Source of the DNA: Lachnospiraceae bacterium UBA7050
GTDB taxonomy: Bacteria > Bacillota > Clostridia > Lachnospirales > Lachnospiraceae
NCBI GenBank assembly: GCA_002493905.1
Contig: DLAJ01000026.1
Coordinates: forward strand, 1-64,000
DNA length: 64,000 nt
Reading direction: 5' to 3'
Every line of letters starts with the position of its first letter. The stretch's first letter is position 1. Below are positions 34,753 to 42,953 of this stretch, piece by piece. A program made the translations under genes and the position numbers. Below the pieces are notes generated by a model. It did not search any database. It was not told where the DNA came from and saw nothing but the letters and a program-made list of their open reading frames with translations.

Positions 34753-35086
34753 CGCGTGTCCCCCTTTTTTCTGTTCAGCACCGTATTGCCATAACTTACG
34801 GACAATCCGGATGAACTGCTATTTTTTTAACTTATAGGAAATTCCTCGCCTAGAAGAACGCGCAGCGTTCTTCGAAAGAGTTTGCGGAACGCAAACTCTT
34901 TTTTACAAGTATTATAGCAAATCCGTCATTCTCATTCAACGGAAAATCCATTCCTTTTTCATTGGAATATCTATCTCATTTTCCTTAACAGCAGAACAGA
35001 TTTTCCGTCTGAAAAAGGGTGCATTTTGTATAGGGACATGCTATACTGAATAGAACCTATTTTGAAACCGGAACGGGAGAGCCGCT
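34753..35086. promoter_or_regulatory. araA - araC-type divergent intergenic region
   Basis: 334 bases without a gene. 34823-34904 is the hairpin repeat described separately. The remainder is AT-rich and must hold both promoters; a likely plus-strand promoter precedes 35087 (TTGTATAGGGACATGCTATACTG near 35034-35048). I see no clean AraC half-sites. Confidence 0.5.
34823..34904. repeat. Interspersed hairpin repeat, full unit upstream of araA
   Basis: TTTTTTAACTTATAGGAAATTCCT, then GAAGAACGC/GCGTTCTTC (34853-34873) and AAAGAGTTTGCG/CGCAAACTCTTT (34875-34899), then TTTTTT. It has the same order, spacing and outer stems as 33171-33257, but the inner arms differ and still pair. Confidence 0.8.
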
Positions 35087-35959
35087 ATGTATAACCTTTT
35101 TGAAGCCGGGAATGCGCTGAATACGCCCTTTGAATGTTTCGTCTACATTGATGAGAAGAACCTCTATCCGGTCAGACCTCACTGGCATTATTTCGCAGAA
35201 TTGATTTTTATGCTGGAAGGGTGCGCTGAAATGCATACGGATGACGAGGTTCATACTGCGCGTGCCGGCGATATGGTCTTTTTTCATCCGCAGTCGGTTC
35301 ATTCCATTTATACGGCGGCACCGGAGCCGCTGCGCTTTATTGTGCTCAAATTTGACATCAACAGTATCAATATTGCATCCTCTTATGCGCCGAAACTGCG
35401 CAGTATTGTAAAAAGCGCGCGCAATAAACAGATGCCGTTTTATTTTCCTGCACAGGAGGCTGAAAAAATGGAGTGCCGGCGCCTGTTTCAAGACTGTGTG
35501 GATGAGCTGCAAAGGCAGGAATACGGCTATGACAGAATCATTCAGACAAAGCTTTATCATCTTTTGATGAATATTATCCGCTGCTGGATGCGCAACGGTT
35601 TTTCCATCGATCACGATGTATTTTCTGCCGACGCCCAGTACGACATCGACAGCGTCACGGAATTTATCGATTCGCATATCAAAGAGAATCTGCCGGTCGC
35701 CGACATTGCGGCAAAATGCGGTCTCAGTTATTCCTGTTTTGCCAAGAAATTCCATCAGCTTTACGGAAAGAGCTGTAAGACATACATAGAGGAAATGAAA
35801 ATCTTTAAGGTGGAGGACTTTCTCTTATTCACGGATTTTGACCTCACCTATATCAGTCAGGAAACCGGCTTTTCTGACTGCAGCCATATGATCAAGAGTT
35901 TCAAAAGATACCGCGGCTGCACGCCAAAACAGTTTCGGATCAAACATCAGCCGGCATAA
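35087..35959 (+). CDS. AraC-family transcriptional regulator
   Basis: 290 residues. The N-terminal cupin (PVRPHWHYFAELIFMLEGCAEMHTDDEVHTARAGDMVFFHPQSVHSIY) is a sugar-sensing AraC_binding domain. Two HTH motifs lie at the C-terminus: LPVADIAAKCGLSYSCFAKKFHQLYGKSCKTYIEEMKI and DLTYISQETGFSDCSHMIKSFKRYRGCTPKQFR. It is transcribed divergently from araA and is the obvious candidate to control it, perhaps in response to arabinose. Overall architecture is close to the YesN/AraC type of Clostridia. CGGGAGAG lies before the ATG. Confidence 0.93.
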   Translation: MYNLFEAGNALNTPFECFVYIDEKNLYPVRPHWHYFAELIFMLEGCAEMHTDDEVHTARAGDMVFFHPQSVHSIYTAAPEPLRFIVLKFDINSINIASSYAPKLRSIVKSARNKQMPFYFPAQEAEKMECRRLFQDCVDELQRQEYGYDRIIQTKLYHLLMNIIRCWMRNGFSIDHDVFSADAQYDIDSVTEFIDSHIKENLPVADIAAKCGLSYSCFAKKFHQLYGKSCKTYIEEMKIFKVEDFLLFTDFDLTYISQETGFSDCSHMIKSFKRYRGCTPKQFRIKHQPA

Positions 35960-36012
35960 TTCGTATGATCCCAAATTCGTAGGACGGTCTTACAAGTCAA
36001 CGCCCTTATGCT

Positions 36013-36531
36013 TTACCATGCCCCGAAACATTTCCCGATCCAGTATCCTAAGCCGAGCACCCAGCTTGTAACGATCCCATAGAGAATAACCGGACCCGCA
36101 ATCGTAAAAATTTTGGCGCCGATCCCGAACACCTGACCTTCTTTCTGATATTCAATCGCCGGAGAAGCGACGGAATTGGCAAATCCCGTGATCGGCACAA
36201 GCGCGCCCGCCCCTGCAAAAGAGCCAAGCTTCTGATACAGATTAAAGCCGGTCAGAAGAACGCTGAGTAAAACCAGAATGACCGAACACCATGTTCCTGC
36301 CGTCTCCTTATCCAGCCCGAACTGGTCAGTCGCTACATTTAAGATCAGCTGTCCAAGCGTGCAGATGAGACCTCCGACAACAAATGCCTTTACCATCTGC
36401 CACCAGATGTTCTTTTTCGGCGTCATCTGTTCAACATAGTCCTGATAAACCTGCTTTTTCTGCTGCATGCGGCTTTGCTCATGCTTCTGCTCTTCATATA
36501 CCTGTTTCATATCCTTTGACTTTTCTGCCAT
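36013..36531 (-). CDS. spoVAC: Stage V sporulation protein AC
   Basis: 172 residues. A charged N-terminal stretch (MAEKSKDMKQVYEEQKHEQSRMQQKKQVYQDYVEQM) precedes the SpoVAC membrane core: WWQMVKAFVVGGLICTLGQLILN, TAGTWCSVILVLLSVLLTGFNLYQKLGSFAGAGALVPITGFANSVASPAIEYQKEGQVFGIGAKIFTIAGPVILYG. SpoVAC is a mechanosensitive component of the spore Ca-DPA channel. The start follows GGGGAA by 7 bases. spoVAD and spoVAE, normally directly downstream, are not adjacent: araA and other genes follow. Confidence 0.95.
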   Translation of the reverse strand: MAEKSKDMKQVYEEQKHEQSRMQQKKQVYQDYVEQMTPKKNIWWQMVKAFVVGGLICTLGQLILNVATDQFGLDKETAGTWCSVILVLLSVLLTGFNLYQKLGSFAGAGALVPITGFANSVASPAIEYQKEGQVFGIGAKIFTIAGPVILYGIVTSWVLGLGYWIGKCFGAW

Positions 36532-36644
36532 CGGTAATTCCCCGCTTTCCGATTGTTTCCCATCACATCAGGAACGATATCCGGTGATAGCATGTGTATA
36601 TTGTCAAAAAATATGCATTTCTTTGCTATTTGTTTTGAAAAACT

Positions 36645-37037
36645 TCAGTCTCCTCTGCCATCTGCCTTCGCCGCAGGGCTGCACGGGCAGCTCACCTCAA
36701 ACATATCGTCAAGCGCACGGTGAAGAATCTGTGCCTGTTCATTTCCGGCAAGCCTGTAGTAGACCTCCTTGCCCTCCCGCCTGCTCACGATCAGTCCGCT
36801 TTCCCGAAGCAGACGCAGATGGTGTGAGACTGCGGGGTCGCTCATCCCCATCGCCGCCGAAATATTGCTCACACATTCCTCACAATGGCATAACAGCCAT
36901 AAAATGCGCAGACGCGTGCCGTCTCCCAGTTTGTCAAACCATGACGCTACTTTTTGAAACGCGTCAATATCCGGCATCCTGTCAAGTACATGCTCAATGT
37001 TCTGTCCATGATCATGCGGTAAATCATAATGTGCCAT
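36645..37037 (-). CDS. ArsR/SmtB-family metal-sensing repressor
   Basis: 130 residues. His-rich head (MAHYDLPHDHGQNIEHVLD), then the winged helix: DKLGDGTRLRILWLLCHCEECVSNISAAMGMSDPAVSHHLRLLRESGLIVSRREGKEVYYRL. CHCEEC in the alpha3 region is the metal-sensing box of the CadC/ArsR type. The C-terminus has CPC. It is the last gene of the HMA - P1B ATPase - ArsR operon and is expected to repress the promoter at 39445-39478 until Zn, Cd or Pb binds. Confidence 0.93.
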   Translation of the reverse strand: MAHYDLPHDHGQNIEHVLDRMPDIDAFQKVASWFDKLGDGTRLRILWLLCHCEECVSNISAAMGMSDPAVSHHLRLLRESGLIVSRREGKEVYYRLAGNEQAQILHRALDDMFEVSCPCSPAAKADGRGD

Positions 37038-37131
37038 ACGCTTCCCTCCTAATCAAGACCTTTTCCTGCCTCAGATACCGGCGCCGCGTAACTTATGCCC
37101 AGCATCGGATATATATTGAAACCCGCGGAGG

Positions 37132-39006
37132 TCACGCCATTCTGCTCCTGGGTACTGCAAGCGCTCTCGCCGCATTGAGTACGGCAAGCACCATAACACC
37201 GACGTCCGCAAAAATTGCCCACCACATGTCTGCCACTCCGAATGCCCCGAATACAAGGCATAATGCCTTTACTGCCAAGGCAAACACAATGTTTTCATAG
37301 ACAATCCGAAGCGTTTTTCTGGCGATCCTCATCGCAAGTGCAATTTTCAGCGGATCGTCATCCATCAGCACCACATCAGCCGCCTCAATCGCGGCATCCG
37401 AACCAAGCGCGCCCATTGCAATACCAACATCCGCCCTCGACAATACAGGGGCGTCGTTGATTCCGTCTCCGACAAACACCAGTTTTTCTTTTTTTCCGGT
37501 CTCCGCAAGCAGGCGTTCCACCTCGTCAACCTTATCGCCCGGTAACAGCCCGCTCTTTACCTCGTCAACCGAAAGCTCAGCGGCAATCGCCTCTGCAGCC
37601 ACTTTCGCATCGCCCGTCAGCATAACGGTCTTACGGACGCCGCTTTCCTTCAGTGCATGAACCGCCTCCACAGCCGTCGGTTTTAGCACGTCCGCAATCA
37701 GAATGTATCCGATATAAGAACCGTTCAGCGCAAGATGCACTTCTGTTCCGCCCTCACCGCTCTCATCACAGGGAATATGCAGACGTTCCATGAGTCTGCG
37801 GTTTCCTGCCGCAACTATTTTTCCATCCACTCTTGCCGTCACGCCATGACCGCTGATCTCCTCCACTTCACCCACCAGCGCCGTATCCGGATTCTTTCCG
37901 TACGCCCTGATAAGGCTCTCGGCAATCGGATGCGTGGAATAGCTCTCAGCATGCGCCGCATAATACAGCAGCTCCTCTTCACTCACACCTGCCGGTTTTA
38001 CTTTTATCACCTCAAAAACTCCCTTGGTCATCGTACCCGTTTTATCAAAAACAACAATCCCAGCCGATGCAAGCGCCTCCAGATAGTTGGAACCCTTTAC
38101 GAGAACCCCGCGCGCCGATGCGCCGCCAATGCCCCCAAAAAAGCTTAAGGGTATCGAGATTACCAACGCACACGGACAGCTGATGACCAAAAAAGTCAAC
38201 GCCCTTGCGAACCACACAATCCAGTCAGCGTTCCCGTGAGCAAGCATCTGCACAAGCGGCGGCAAAAGCGCCAGAAGCACCGCGCCGAGGCAGACTGCAG
38301 GTGTATATACTTTTGCAAAACGCGTTATAAAATTTTCCGAACGGGATTTCTTCATGCTGGAATTTTCTACCAGTTCCAAAATCTTCGATACCGTCGATTC
38401 GCCAAATTCCTTTGTCGTGCGGACTCTGATCAGACCGCTTAAGTTAATGCATCCGCTGATGACTTCGTCTCCCTGTCTTACCTCGCGCGGGACACTCTCT
38501 CCGGTCAGAGCGCTTGTATTCAGAGAAGTCTCTCCCTCAGTAATCACGCCGTCAATCGGCACTTTTTCACCCGGTTTTACCACGATGACTGTTCCGGTTT
38601 CCACCTCATCAGGGTCAACCTGAACCAATTGTCCATTCTGCTCGATGTTAGCATAATCCGGGCGGATATCCATCAATGCCGTAATATTTTTACGGCTCCT
38701 GCCCACCGCACAGCTCTGAAACAGCTCCCCGATCTGATAAAAAAGCATAACCGCAACGCCCTCGACCATCTCGCCGATCCCGATCGCGCCGACCGTCGCA
38801 ACTGCCATCAGAAAATTCTCGTCAAAGACCTGTCCGTGAATGATGCCGAGAAATGCTTTGCGCAGAATATCATAACCGATCAGCAGATATGGGATCAGAT
38901 AGCACACCGTTTTGATCCTGCCGTCAATCGGCAGAAATGCTAACGCGATCAAAAGTACCGCAGTACCAATGATCCGCAGCAGCATCTTTTTTTGCTTCTT
39001 GTTCAT
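37132..39006 (-). CDS. P1B-type heavy-metal (Zn/Cd/Pb) efflux ATPase
   Basis: 624 residues from the ATG at 39006. TGES near residue 169, membrane CPC at 277-279 (VISCPCALVISIP), D321 phosphorylation site in DKTGTMTK, HP at 359-360 and GDGINDAPVLSRADVGIAMG identify a P1B ATPase. CPC with the downstream family sequence suits the Zn/Cd/Pb-exporting CadA/ZntA group more than copper pumps. It has no N-terminal metal-binding domain; a 72-residue HMA protein is encoded just upstream and may take that role. The ArsR repressor gene follows after 94 bases. The C-terminus ends in a membrane segment with VLNAARALAVPRSRMA. Confidence 0.95.
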   Translation of the reverse strand: MNKKQKKMLLRIIGTAVLLIALAFLPIDGRIKTVCYLIPYLLIGYDILRKAFLGIIHGQVFDENFLMAVATVGAIGIGEMVEGVAVMLFYQIGELFQSCAVGRSRKNITALMDIRPDYANIEQNGQLVQVDPDEVETGTVIVVKPGEKVPIDGVITEGETSLNTSALTGESVPREVRQGDEVISGCINLSGLIRVRTTKEFGESTVSKILELVENSSMKKSRSENFITRFAKVYTPAVCLGAVLLALLPPLVQMLAHGNADWIVWFARALTFLVISCPCALVISIPLSFFGGIGGASARGVLVKGSNYLEALASAGIVVFDKTGTMTKGVFEVIKVKPAGVSEEELLYYAAHAESYSTHPIAESLIRAYGKNPDTALVGEVEEISGHGVTARVDGKIVAAGNRRLMERLHIPCDESGEGGTEVHLALNGSYIGYILIADVLKPTAVEAVHALKESGVRKTVMLTGDAKVAAEAIAAELSVDEVKSGLLPGDKVDEVERLLAETGKKEKLVFVGDGINDAPVLSRADVGIAMGALGSDAAIEAADVVLMDDDPLKIALAMRIARKTLRIVYENIVFALAVKALCLVFGAFGVADMWWAIFADVGVMVLAVLNAARALAVPRSRMA

Positions 39007-39169
39007 AATTGTTTTGCACCTTTCCTGCACTCATACAAATATAGTTTCCCCATTCTTCCCGTTTTACACACACACATGACTATCATCTGCTCTTCCCATT
39101 TCACAGATACACTTAATTCACATCTGTTCTTCCTGTTTTGCGCAGACATGTCTGATTGCCTGCGCAAAA

Positions 39170-39388
39170 TCACAGGATAATCTCACAGTCATCCTCGACC
39201 TTTTTACATGCCTTCACGACTGCTTTCATCGTCACCTGTTCATCGGCGCCTTCGTCAAATTCCACTTTCATTTTCTGTGTCATAAAGGAAACTGCCGCAT
39301 CCTTCACACCTGCAACTTTCTTCGCCGCTTCCTCCATCTTCAATGCGCATGCCGCACAATCTACCTCGATCTGATATGTTTTTTTCAT
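39170..39388 (-). CDS. Heavy-metal-associated (HMA) domain protein
   Basis: 72 residues, MKKTYQIEVDCAACALKMEEAAKKVAGVKDAAVSFMTQKMKVEFDEG..., a single ferredoxin-like HMA domain with a D-CAAC metal site and a C-terminal DDCEIIL. It resembles the N-terminal domain normally fused to ZntA/CadA pumps; here it is free-standing. Expected role: bind Zn/Cd and hand it to the ATPase encoded next. GGAGGGC lies before the ATG at 39388. First gene of the operon. Confidence 0.93.
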   Translation of the reverse strand: MKKTYQIEVDCAACALKMEEAAKKVAGVKDAAVSFMTQKMKVEFDEGADEQVTMKAVVKACKKVEDDCEIIL

Positions 39389-39444
39389 AGAAATTGCCCT
39401 CCTCTTTTTTATTTGCAGTAGAATCGTTTTTCTGTTATTTGATA

Positions 39445-39478
39445 TAAACATTTAAGCATATGTTTAATTGTTTGTCAA
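39445..39478 (-). promoter_or_regulatory. Metal-operon promoter with ArsR-type operator
   Basis: TTGACA (39478-39473), 17 bases, TTAAAT (39455-39450). The inverted repeat TAAACAT-N8-ATGTTTA (39445-39466) covers the -10 region. It resembles the AT-rich 12-2-12-type sites of SmtB/CadC repressors. Repression by the operon's own ArsR protein is inferred. Confidence 0.75.
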
Positions 39479-39626
39479 GCTCCTTTTTTTTACGTATCAT
39501 TTAGATAAAAATAATCTGAAAGCGATAAAATCCTGTTTTCATCCATTGTCCGGCAGCATTCTCAGTTTCTGTCCTGTACTTTTTTCCTCAAAAACGCTAT
39601 GATAGGCATGAAAGGAGGTGCAGCTT

Positions 39627-40148
39627 ATGAATCAGCAAAAAGTAGGTTTATTTCTAAAGGAGCTGCGCTGTCAGAGGGCACTCACACAGGAGCAGCTTTC
39701 CAGCATATTGGGAGTGTCTAACCGCAGTATCTCCCGTTGGGAGAACGGCGTAACCATGCCTGATTTCGACCTGCTCATTCAGATAGCAAAATTCTATGAT
39801 GTCGAAATCGGGGAAATCTTAGACGGAGAAAGGAAAATTGCAGACATGGACAAACAGCCGGAGGAAACCTTCCTAAAAATCGCAGACTACAACAATAAAG
39901 AGAAGGAAACCTATTCCAAAAAGCTGCATTATATTTGCATTGCAGGACTGGTTGGTATGGTAATCTATATGGTGATCGATCTTATGCGTCTTTCACAGGT
40001 GCAGCCGTACCGTTCCATTATCAATATGGTGCTGGGACTGGTTATCGGCGCGTTACTGACCGGAGCATTGTATACCAGCCGGCACCTCATGGGGCTCAAA
40101 GCCGCCAAAGCACGGCTTCTAAAACGGGATGCGAAAGGAGAAAAATAG
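39627..40148 (+). CDS. XRE-family regulator with membrane tail
   Basis: 173 residues. The N-terminal HTH (VGLFLKELRCQRALTQEQLSSILGVSNRSISRWENGVTMPDFDLLIQIAKFYDVEIGEILDGER) is a classic Cro/CI-type domain. After a linker come two hydrophobic segments (YICIAGLVGMVIYMVIDLM, INMVLGLVIGALLTGALY), so it is membrane-tethered. GGAGG sits 8 bases before the ATG at 39627. A 54-residue membrane protein gene starts 2 bases after its stop. This two-gene form is common in Clostridia and may respond to envelope signals; targets are unknown. Confidence 0.88.
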   Translation: MNQQKVGLFLKELRCQRALTQEQLSSILGVSNRSISRWENGVTMPDFDLLIQIAKFYDVEIGEILDGERKIADMDKQPEETFLKIADYNNKEKETYSKKLHYICIAGLVGMVIYMVIDLMRLSQVQPYRSIINMVLGLVIGALLTGALYTSRHLMGLKAAKARLLKRDAKGEK

Positions 40149-40149
40149 G

Positions 40150-40314
40150 ATGAGCAAAAAAGTACAACAGCTTCTGAAGATCATTGCAACGCTCGCGTTT
40201 GCCGGACTGCTGCTATGCATCGGTTTTGACCTGGATAAGCGATTGGAGCTCTTATGCTGCACCATTGCCGCGCTTTGCTCCTATCTCGTTTTCTTTTCCA
40301 AACGCGGCAAATAG
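40150..40314 (+). CDS. Small two-helix membrane protein
   Basis: 54 residues, MSKKVQQLLKIIATLAFAGLLLCIGFDLDKRLELLCCTIAALCSYLVFFSKRGK. Two hydrophobic helices separated by DLDKR. It starts one base after the stop codon of the XRE gene and must be cotranslated with it; AAAGGAG lies upstream. Probably a partner of the membrane-tethered regulator. No family name is known to me. Confidence 0.75.
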   Translation: MSKKVQQLLKIIATLAFAGLLLCIGFDLDKRLELLCCTIAALCSYLVFFSKRGK

Positions 40315-40350
40315 CTTTTGACTTAGCTGATTTTTTTCTTTCCAAAGCAA

Positions 40351-40494
40351 AAGAACAGGGAATTAACAAAAATCGTTGAACACACAGGCGTGATGCCGAT
40401 GCTTTATACGGATGCCGACTATGCCGCCTCCAATGCCTGTTGCGAAAAAATCGGGTATATGCTGAAAGGAAAGCTTTGCACAATCGGGTCAGAC
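40351..40494 (+). pseudogene. GNAT acetyltransferase C-terminal remnant
   Basis: In the plus frame ending at 40554, residues RELTKIVEHTGVMPMLYTDADYAASNACCEKIGYMLKGKLCTIG are the last part of a GNAT acetyltransferase fold (the NACxEKxGY motif at the acetyl-CoA end). A TAG at 40324-40326 precedes it, there is no start codon or upstream domain, and the sequence after CTIG belongs to the antisense of spoVAB. A 3' fragment left after deletion. Confidence 0.75.
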
Positions 40495-40535
40495 ACTCTC
40501 CGATTGGTCTGTAAAGAGGCGTCCTATTTCTTTCC

Positions 40536-40991
40536 TTACGGCAGTCCGAAATAAAAATAATAAAGGGACCCCGTCAGTTTGGCGAGCGCAATCGAAAGAA
40601 TAATAATGCCAAGGCCTTTGCGCAGATGAACCCTGCGGGCGAACACGGGAATCCCGCCGAGCATTTCCTCGATGGCAAGCGCAAGGCAGCCGACAAACAT
40701 TCCCGTAAAAAACGCCCAAACAGTGACAGCGAAAATGCCTGCTGCCTTTAACAAGGCGCTGCGCGCTTCCCAGGAAGGCGTTGCCCACAAATGGGAGTAC
40801 ACGCCGAAAATGCCGCCGGCGATCGCGCCCGCGACAATCCATTCCTCATAAAACTCGATTTTATATGCGGTATGAAAACGCGCGGCAAAACGCGGAACCA
40901 ACGCTACGACAATCACGGTCGTGAACACGCCTCCCGCAGTAAATACGCCAAAACTCAAACCGAGCAGGACAAGAAACAGTTGTTCCATCAT
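40536..40991 (-). CDS. spoVAB: Stage V sporulation protein AB
   Basis: 151 residues with four to five hydrophobic segments: LFLVLLGLSFGVFTAGGVFTTVIVVALVPRFAARFHTAYKIEFYEEWIVAGAIAGGIFG, then AAGIFAVTVWAFFTGMFVGCLALAIEEMLGGIPVFARRVHLRKGLGIIILSIALAKLTGSLYYFYFG. The ALAIEEMLxxIPVFxRR segment is the SpoVAB signature. Its ATG overlaps the spoVAA stop (ATGA), as expected for the pair. It is part of the spore Ca-DPA transport set. Confidence 0.95.
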   Translation of the reverse strand: MMEQLFLVLLGLSFGVFTAGGVFTTVIVVALVPRFAARFHTAYKIEFYEEWIVAGAIAGGIFGVYSHLWATPSWEARSALLKAAGIFAVTVWAFFTGMFVGCLALAIEEMLGGIPVFARRVHLRKGLGIIILSIALAKLTGSLYYFYFGLP

Positions 40992-41875
40992 GACCGCCCC
41001 CCGCTGCCTGCATCATGTTCTTTTTCTTCCCCGCCCGCACTTTCTGCATTCACGCTCTTCCGGTTCGTCGCGCTTCCTGCATTCACGCTCTTCCGGTTCG
41101 TCGCGCTTCCTGCATTCGCGCTCTCCCGTTTCTCCCCGCTTCCTGCATTCGCGCTCTCCCGTTTCTCCCCGCTTCCTGCATGCGTTTCCTTCTCACCAGT
41201 CTCCCTGCACGAATCTGTGTTTTCCACCCTTGCGTGAGGCCGCTCCTGTGTCCCTTTCCCGCTCTCTTCTCCCGCGTGCGACTGCTCCCGGTTCGCATTT
41301 TCCACAAGCGCCGTCACAACATCGCTCTCATACTGACGCATCTGCACTTCGATCGGCGTCGGGTCTTTTGTGATGCGCCTTGTCCCAATATGGTTAAAAA
41401 AAAGAATGATTCCCGCAGAAAGCCCGATCGAGTAAGAAACTTCCAGCACGGTAAGTCCGTCCGACTCCATCCCGGTTACAAGCCTGTAAACTTTTGAAAA
41501 GATATCTTCAATGCTGATATCATTATGAAATGCCATGATCGTAAACGCGGCGCCAAAAAAACTGAGCAGCGCGATCAGGATTATTTTTATCTTTTCCCAG
41601 ATTGGATGCGGTTTTCCCATGCGGCGCTCCACAAGCACATCTCCGGCTCCAAGACTGACGACCCTGCTGCCCGGAAATTCTTCCTGTAAAATTCCGATCA
41701 GGCGCAGCACATCTATGACCGCACGGTTTTCTCCCGAAAAACAATACACAGCCAGGTCTTCCGCCTTTTTCTGCGCGGCGTCGTCCTCACAAAGTATGTC
41801 TGCCACATCCGAAAGCTTCACGCAGGCATTTTCTAATTCCACTTTTTCTTCCGCTTTCAAATAAAAAATCTGCAC
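40988..41875 (-). CDS. spoVAA: Stage V sporulation protein AA with repeat tail
   Basis: 295 residues. The N-terminal domain (MQIFYLKAEEKVELENACVKLSDVADILCEDD...) and two hydrophobic segments (IILIALLSFFGAAFTIMAF, YSIGLSAGIILFFNHIGT) with TKDPTPIEVQMRQYESDVVTALVENA match SpoVAA, which normally ends soon after that point at about 200 residues. Here about 90 more residues follow, low in complexity, with four copies of an 11-residue unit: HAGSGEKRESA, NAGSGEKRESA, NAGSATNRKSV, NAGSATNRKSV (about 232-275). The repeats are 33 bases long and keep the frame. Coupled to spoVAB by ATGA overlap. Confidence 0.93.
   Translation of the reverse strand: MQIFYLKAEEKVELENACVKLSDVADILCEDDAAQKKAEDLAVYCFSGENRAVIDVLRLIGILQEEFPGSRVVSLGAGDVLVERRMGKPHPIWEKIKIILIALLSFFGAAFTIMAFHNDISIEDIFSKVYRLVTGMESDGLTVLEVSYSIGLSAGIILFFNHIGTRRITKDPTPIEVQMRQYESDVVTALVENANREQSHAGEESGKGTQERPHARVENTDSCRETGEKETHAGSGEKRESANAGSGEKRESANAGSATNRKSVNAGSATNRKSVNAESAGGEEKEHDAGSGGRS
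41051..41182. repeat. 33-base in-frame minisatellite in spoVAA
   Basis: Four tandem 33-base units encoding the 11-residue repeats of the SpoVAA tail. Units 1-2 are nearly identical to each other and units 3-4 to each other, so two duplication steps are visible. Confidence 0.9.
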
Positions 41876-41994
41876 GGCTATTCTCCTTCCGAACCGGAGC
41901 AGTAAGCCCCATTCTCAGGCATTTAGTCTGTGCAGATTATCATATTTAATCCCAATCCCCATTTCTGTGTAACTTATCACGAGGAGGCTGACAG

Positions 41995-42774
41995 CTACAA
42001 AAGCTTCGCGTACTTCCTTCTGCGGAACACATTTAAGCCCGCAAATAATTTATTGTAAATCCAATAACCGATCACGGCGAGTTCCTCCACGATCTTTTTC
42101 TGCTTCTTCCTGACCCGGTCCTCCCAGTCCCCGTCGGCGATCATCGGCACCCGCATGCGGACCGCTTCGATCAGATCGTCATTGCTGCGGATATTTCCGG
42201 CTATTTCCGTGAACGCAGAGCCGATCACCTCCGGACGGTGCGCATCCGACCCTCCAAATTCCGGTTTTTGATATTTATCCGCCAAACGCTTTGCCAGCCT
42301 GTTCTGCAGCGGCGTTACGCATGCGTTGAAGCTCTCCACAAAATCAAGGCTGTTCATCAACATTTCATTTCTTTTTCCAAGACGCGTGTTCATCAATGCA
42401 AAAAAACCATTCCCGTACGGATGTGCAGGACCGACAATCCCGCCCAGCTCATGCACGCGCCGGATCAGCTGGCGCCCTTTTAATCCGCGCGCTTCCAGCA
42501 TGCGCGTACGCACCTTTTCCGGCAATACGACCAGCATATGCCCTGCATCCCTCGTATCATATTCGATGCCCCGCAGCACGACAAACGGCTTTCCTGCCGC
42601 CGCCATCATCTGAGTGCGCAGTTTTTCCCACTGATCATATCCCCGGTACGAATTATGGTCTGTCACAAGCATGCCGTCATATCCGAGAGACACCAGCTTT
42701 CTCACATAACTTTCCATATCCACCTTTGCGTCAATCGATCCTTCCTTCGTATGACAATGCATATCAAACTTCAT
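41995..42774 (-). CDS. PHP-domain phosphoesterase
   Basis: 259 residues. Metal-binding motifs of the PHP fold in order: DMHCHTKEGS, LVTDHNSYRG, GIEYDTRDAGHML, GGIVGPAHPYG and GGSDAHRPEVIG. Such stand-alone PHP proteins hydrolyse nucleotide phosphates or phospho-alcohols; the exact substrate cannot be told. A basic C-terminus (RVRKKQKKI..., FRRRKYAKLL) follows. The ATG at 42774 is chosen because it starts the MKFDMHCHT strand and has AAGGAG upstream. It lies between the ABC exporter and spoVAA. Confidence 0.92.
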   Translation of the reverse strand: MKFDMHCHTKEGSIDAKVDMESYVRKLVSLGYDGMLVTDHNSYRGYDQWEKLRTQMMAAAGKPFVVLRGIEYDTRDAGHMLVVLPEKVRTRMLEARGLKGRQLIRRVHELGGIVGPAHPYGNGFFALMNTRLGKRNEMLMNSLDFVESFNACVTPLQNRLAKRLADKYQKPEFGGSDAHRPEVIGSAFTEIAGNIRSNDDLIEAVRMRVPMIADGDWEDRVRKKQKKIVEELAVIGYWIYNKLFAGLNVFRRRKYAKLL

Positions 42775-42838
42775 AATCCGTTTCACTCCTTTGTCCGCTT
42801 GTAACATCAGTGATATGCATTTGCAAAATTCTTATGCA

Positions 42839-42887
42839 AAATGCTTTTCCCAACTGATTTTACCACATCTGACCGGGAAAAGCATTT
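42839..42887 (-). terminator. Long-stem terminator after the ABC transporter gene
   Basis: AAATGCTTTTCCC (42839-42851) pairs fully with GGGAAAAGCATTT (42875-42887), 13 bp with a 23-base loop, followed by TTGC on the minus strand and CTTTTT on the plus strand. Confidence 0.65.
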
Positions 42888-42953
42888 CTTTTTACGCAAC
42901 AGTTTCTTTTCACTTGAAAAAAACAGTATTATTTTTCAGTAAATGATTGGTAC

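Noticed and set aside
34953..35086. AraC half-site pairs upstream of araA
   Set aside because: I looked for paired direct repeats but found none convincing enough to report.
40921..41497. Plus-strand frames with FLHSRSSGSS-like repeats
   Set aside because: Shadow of the spoVAA repeat tail, with no start signal.
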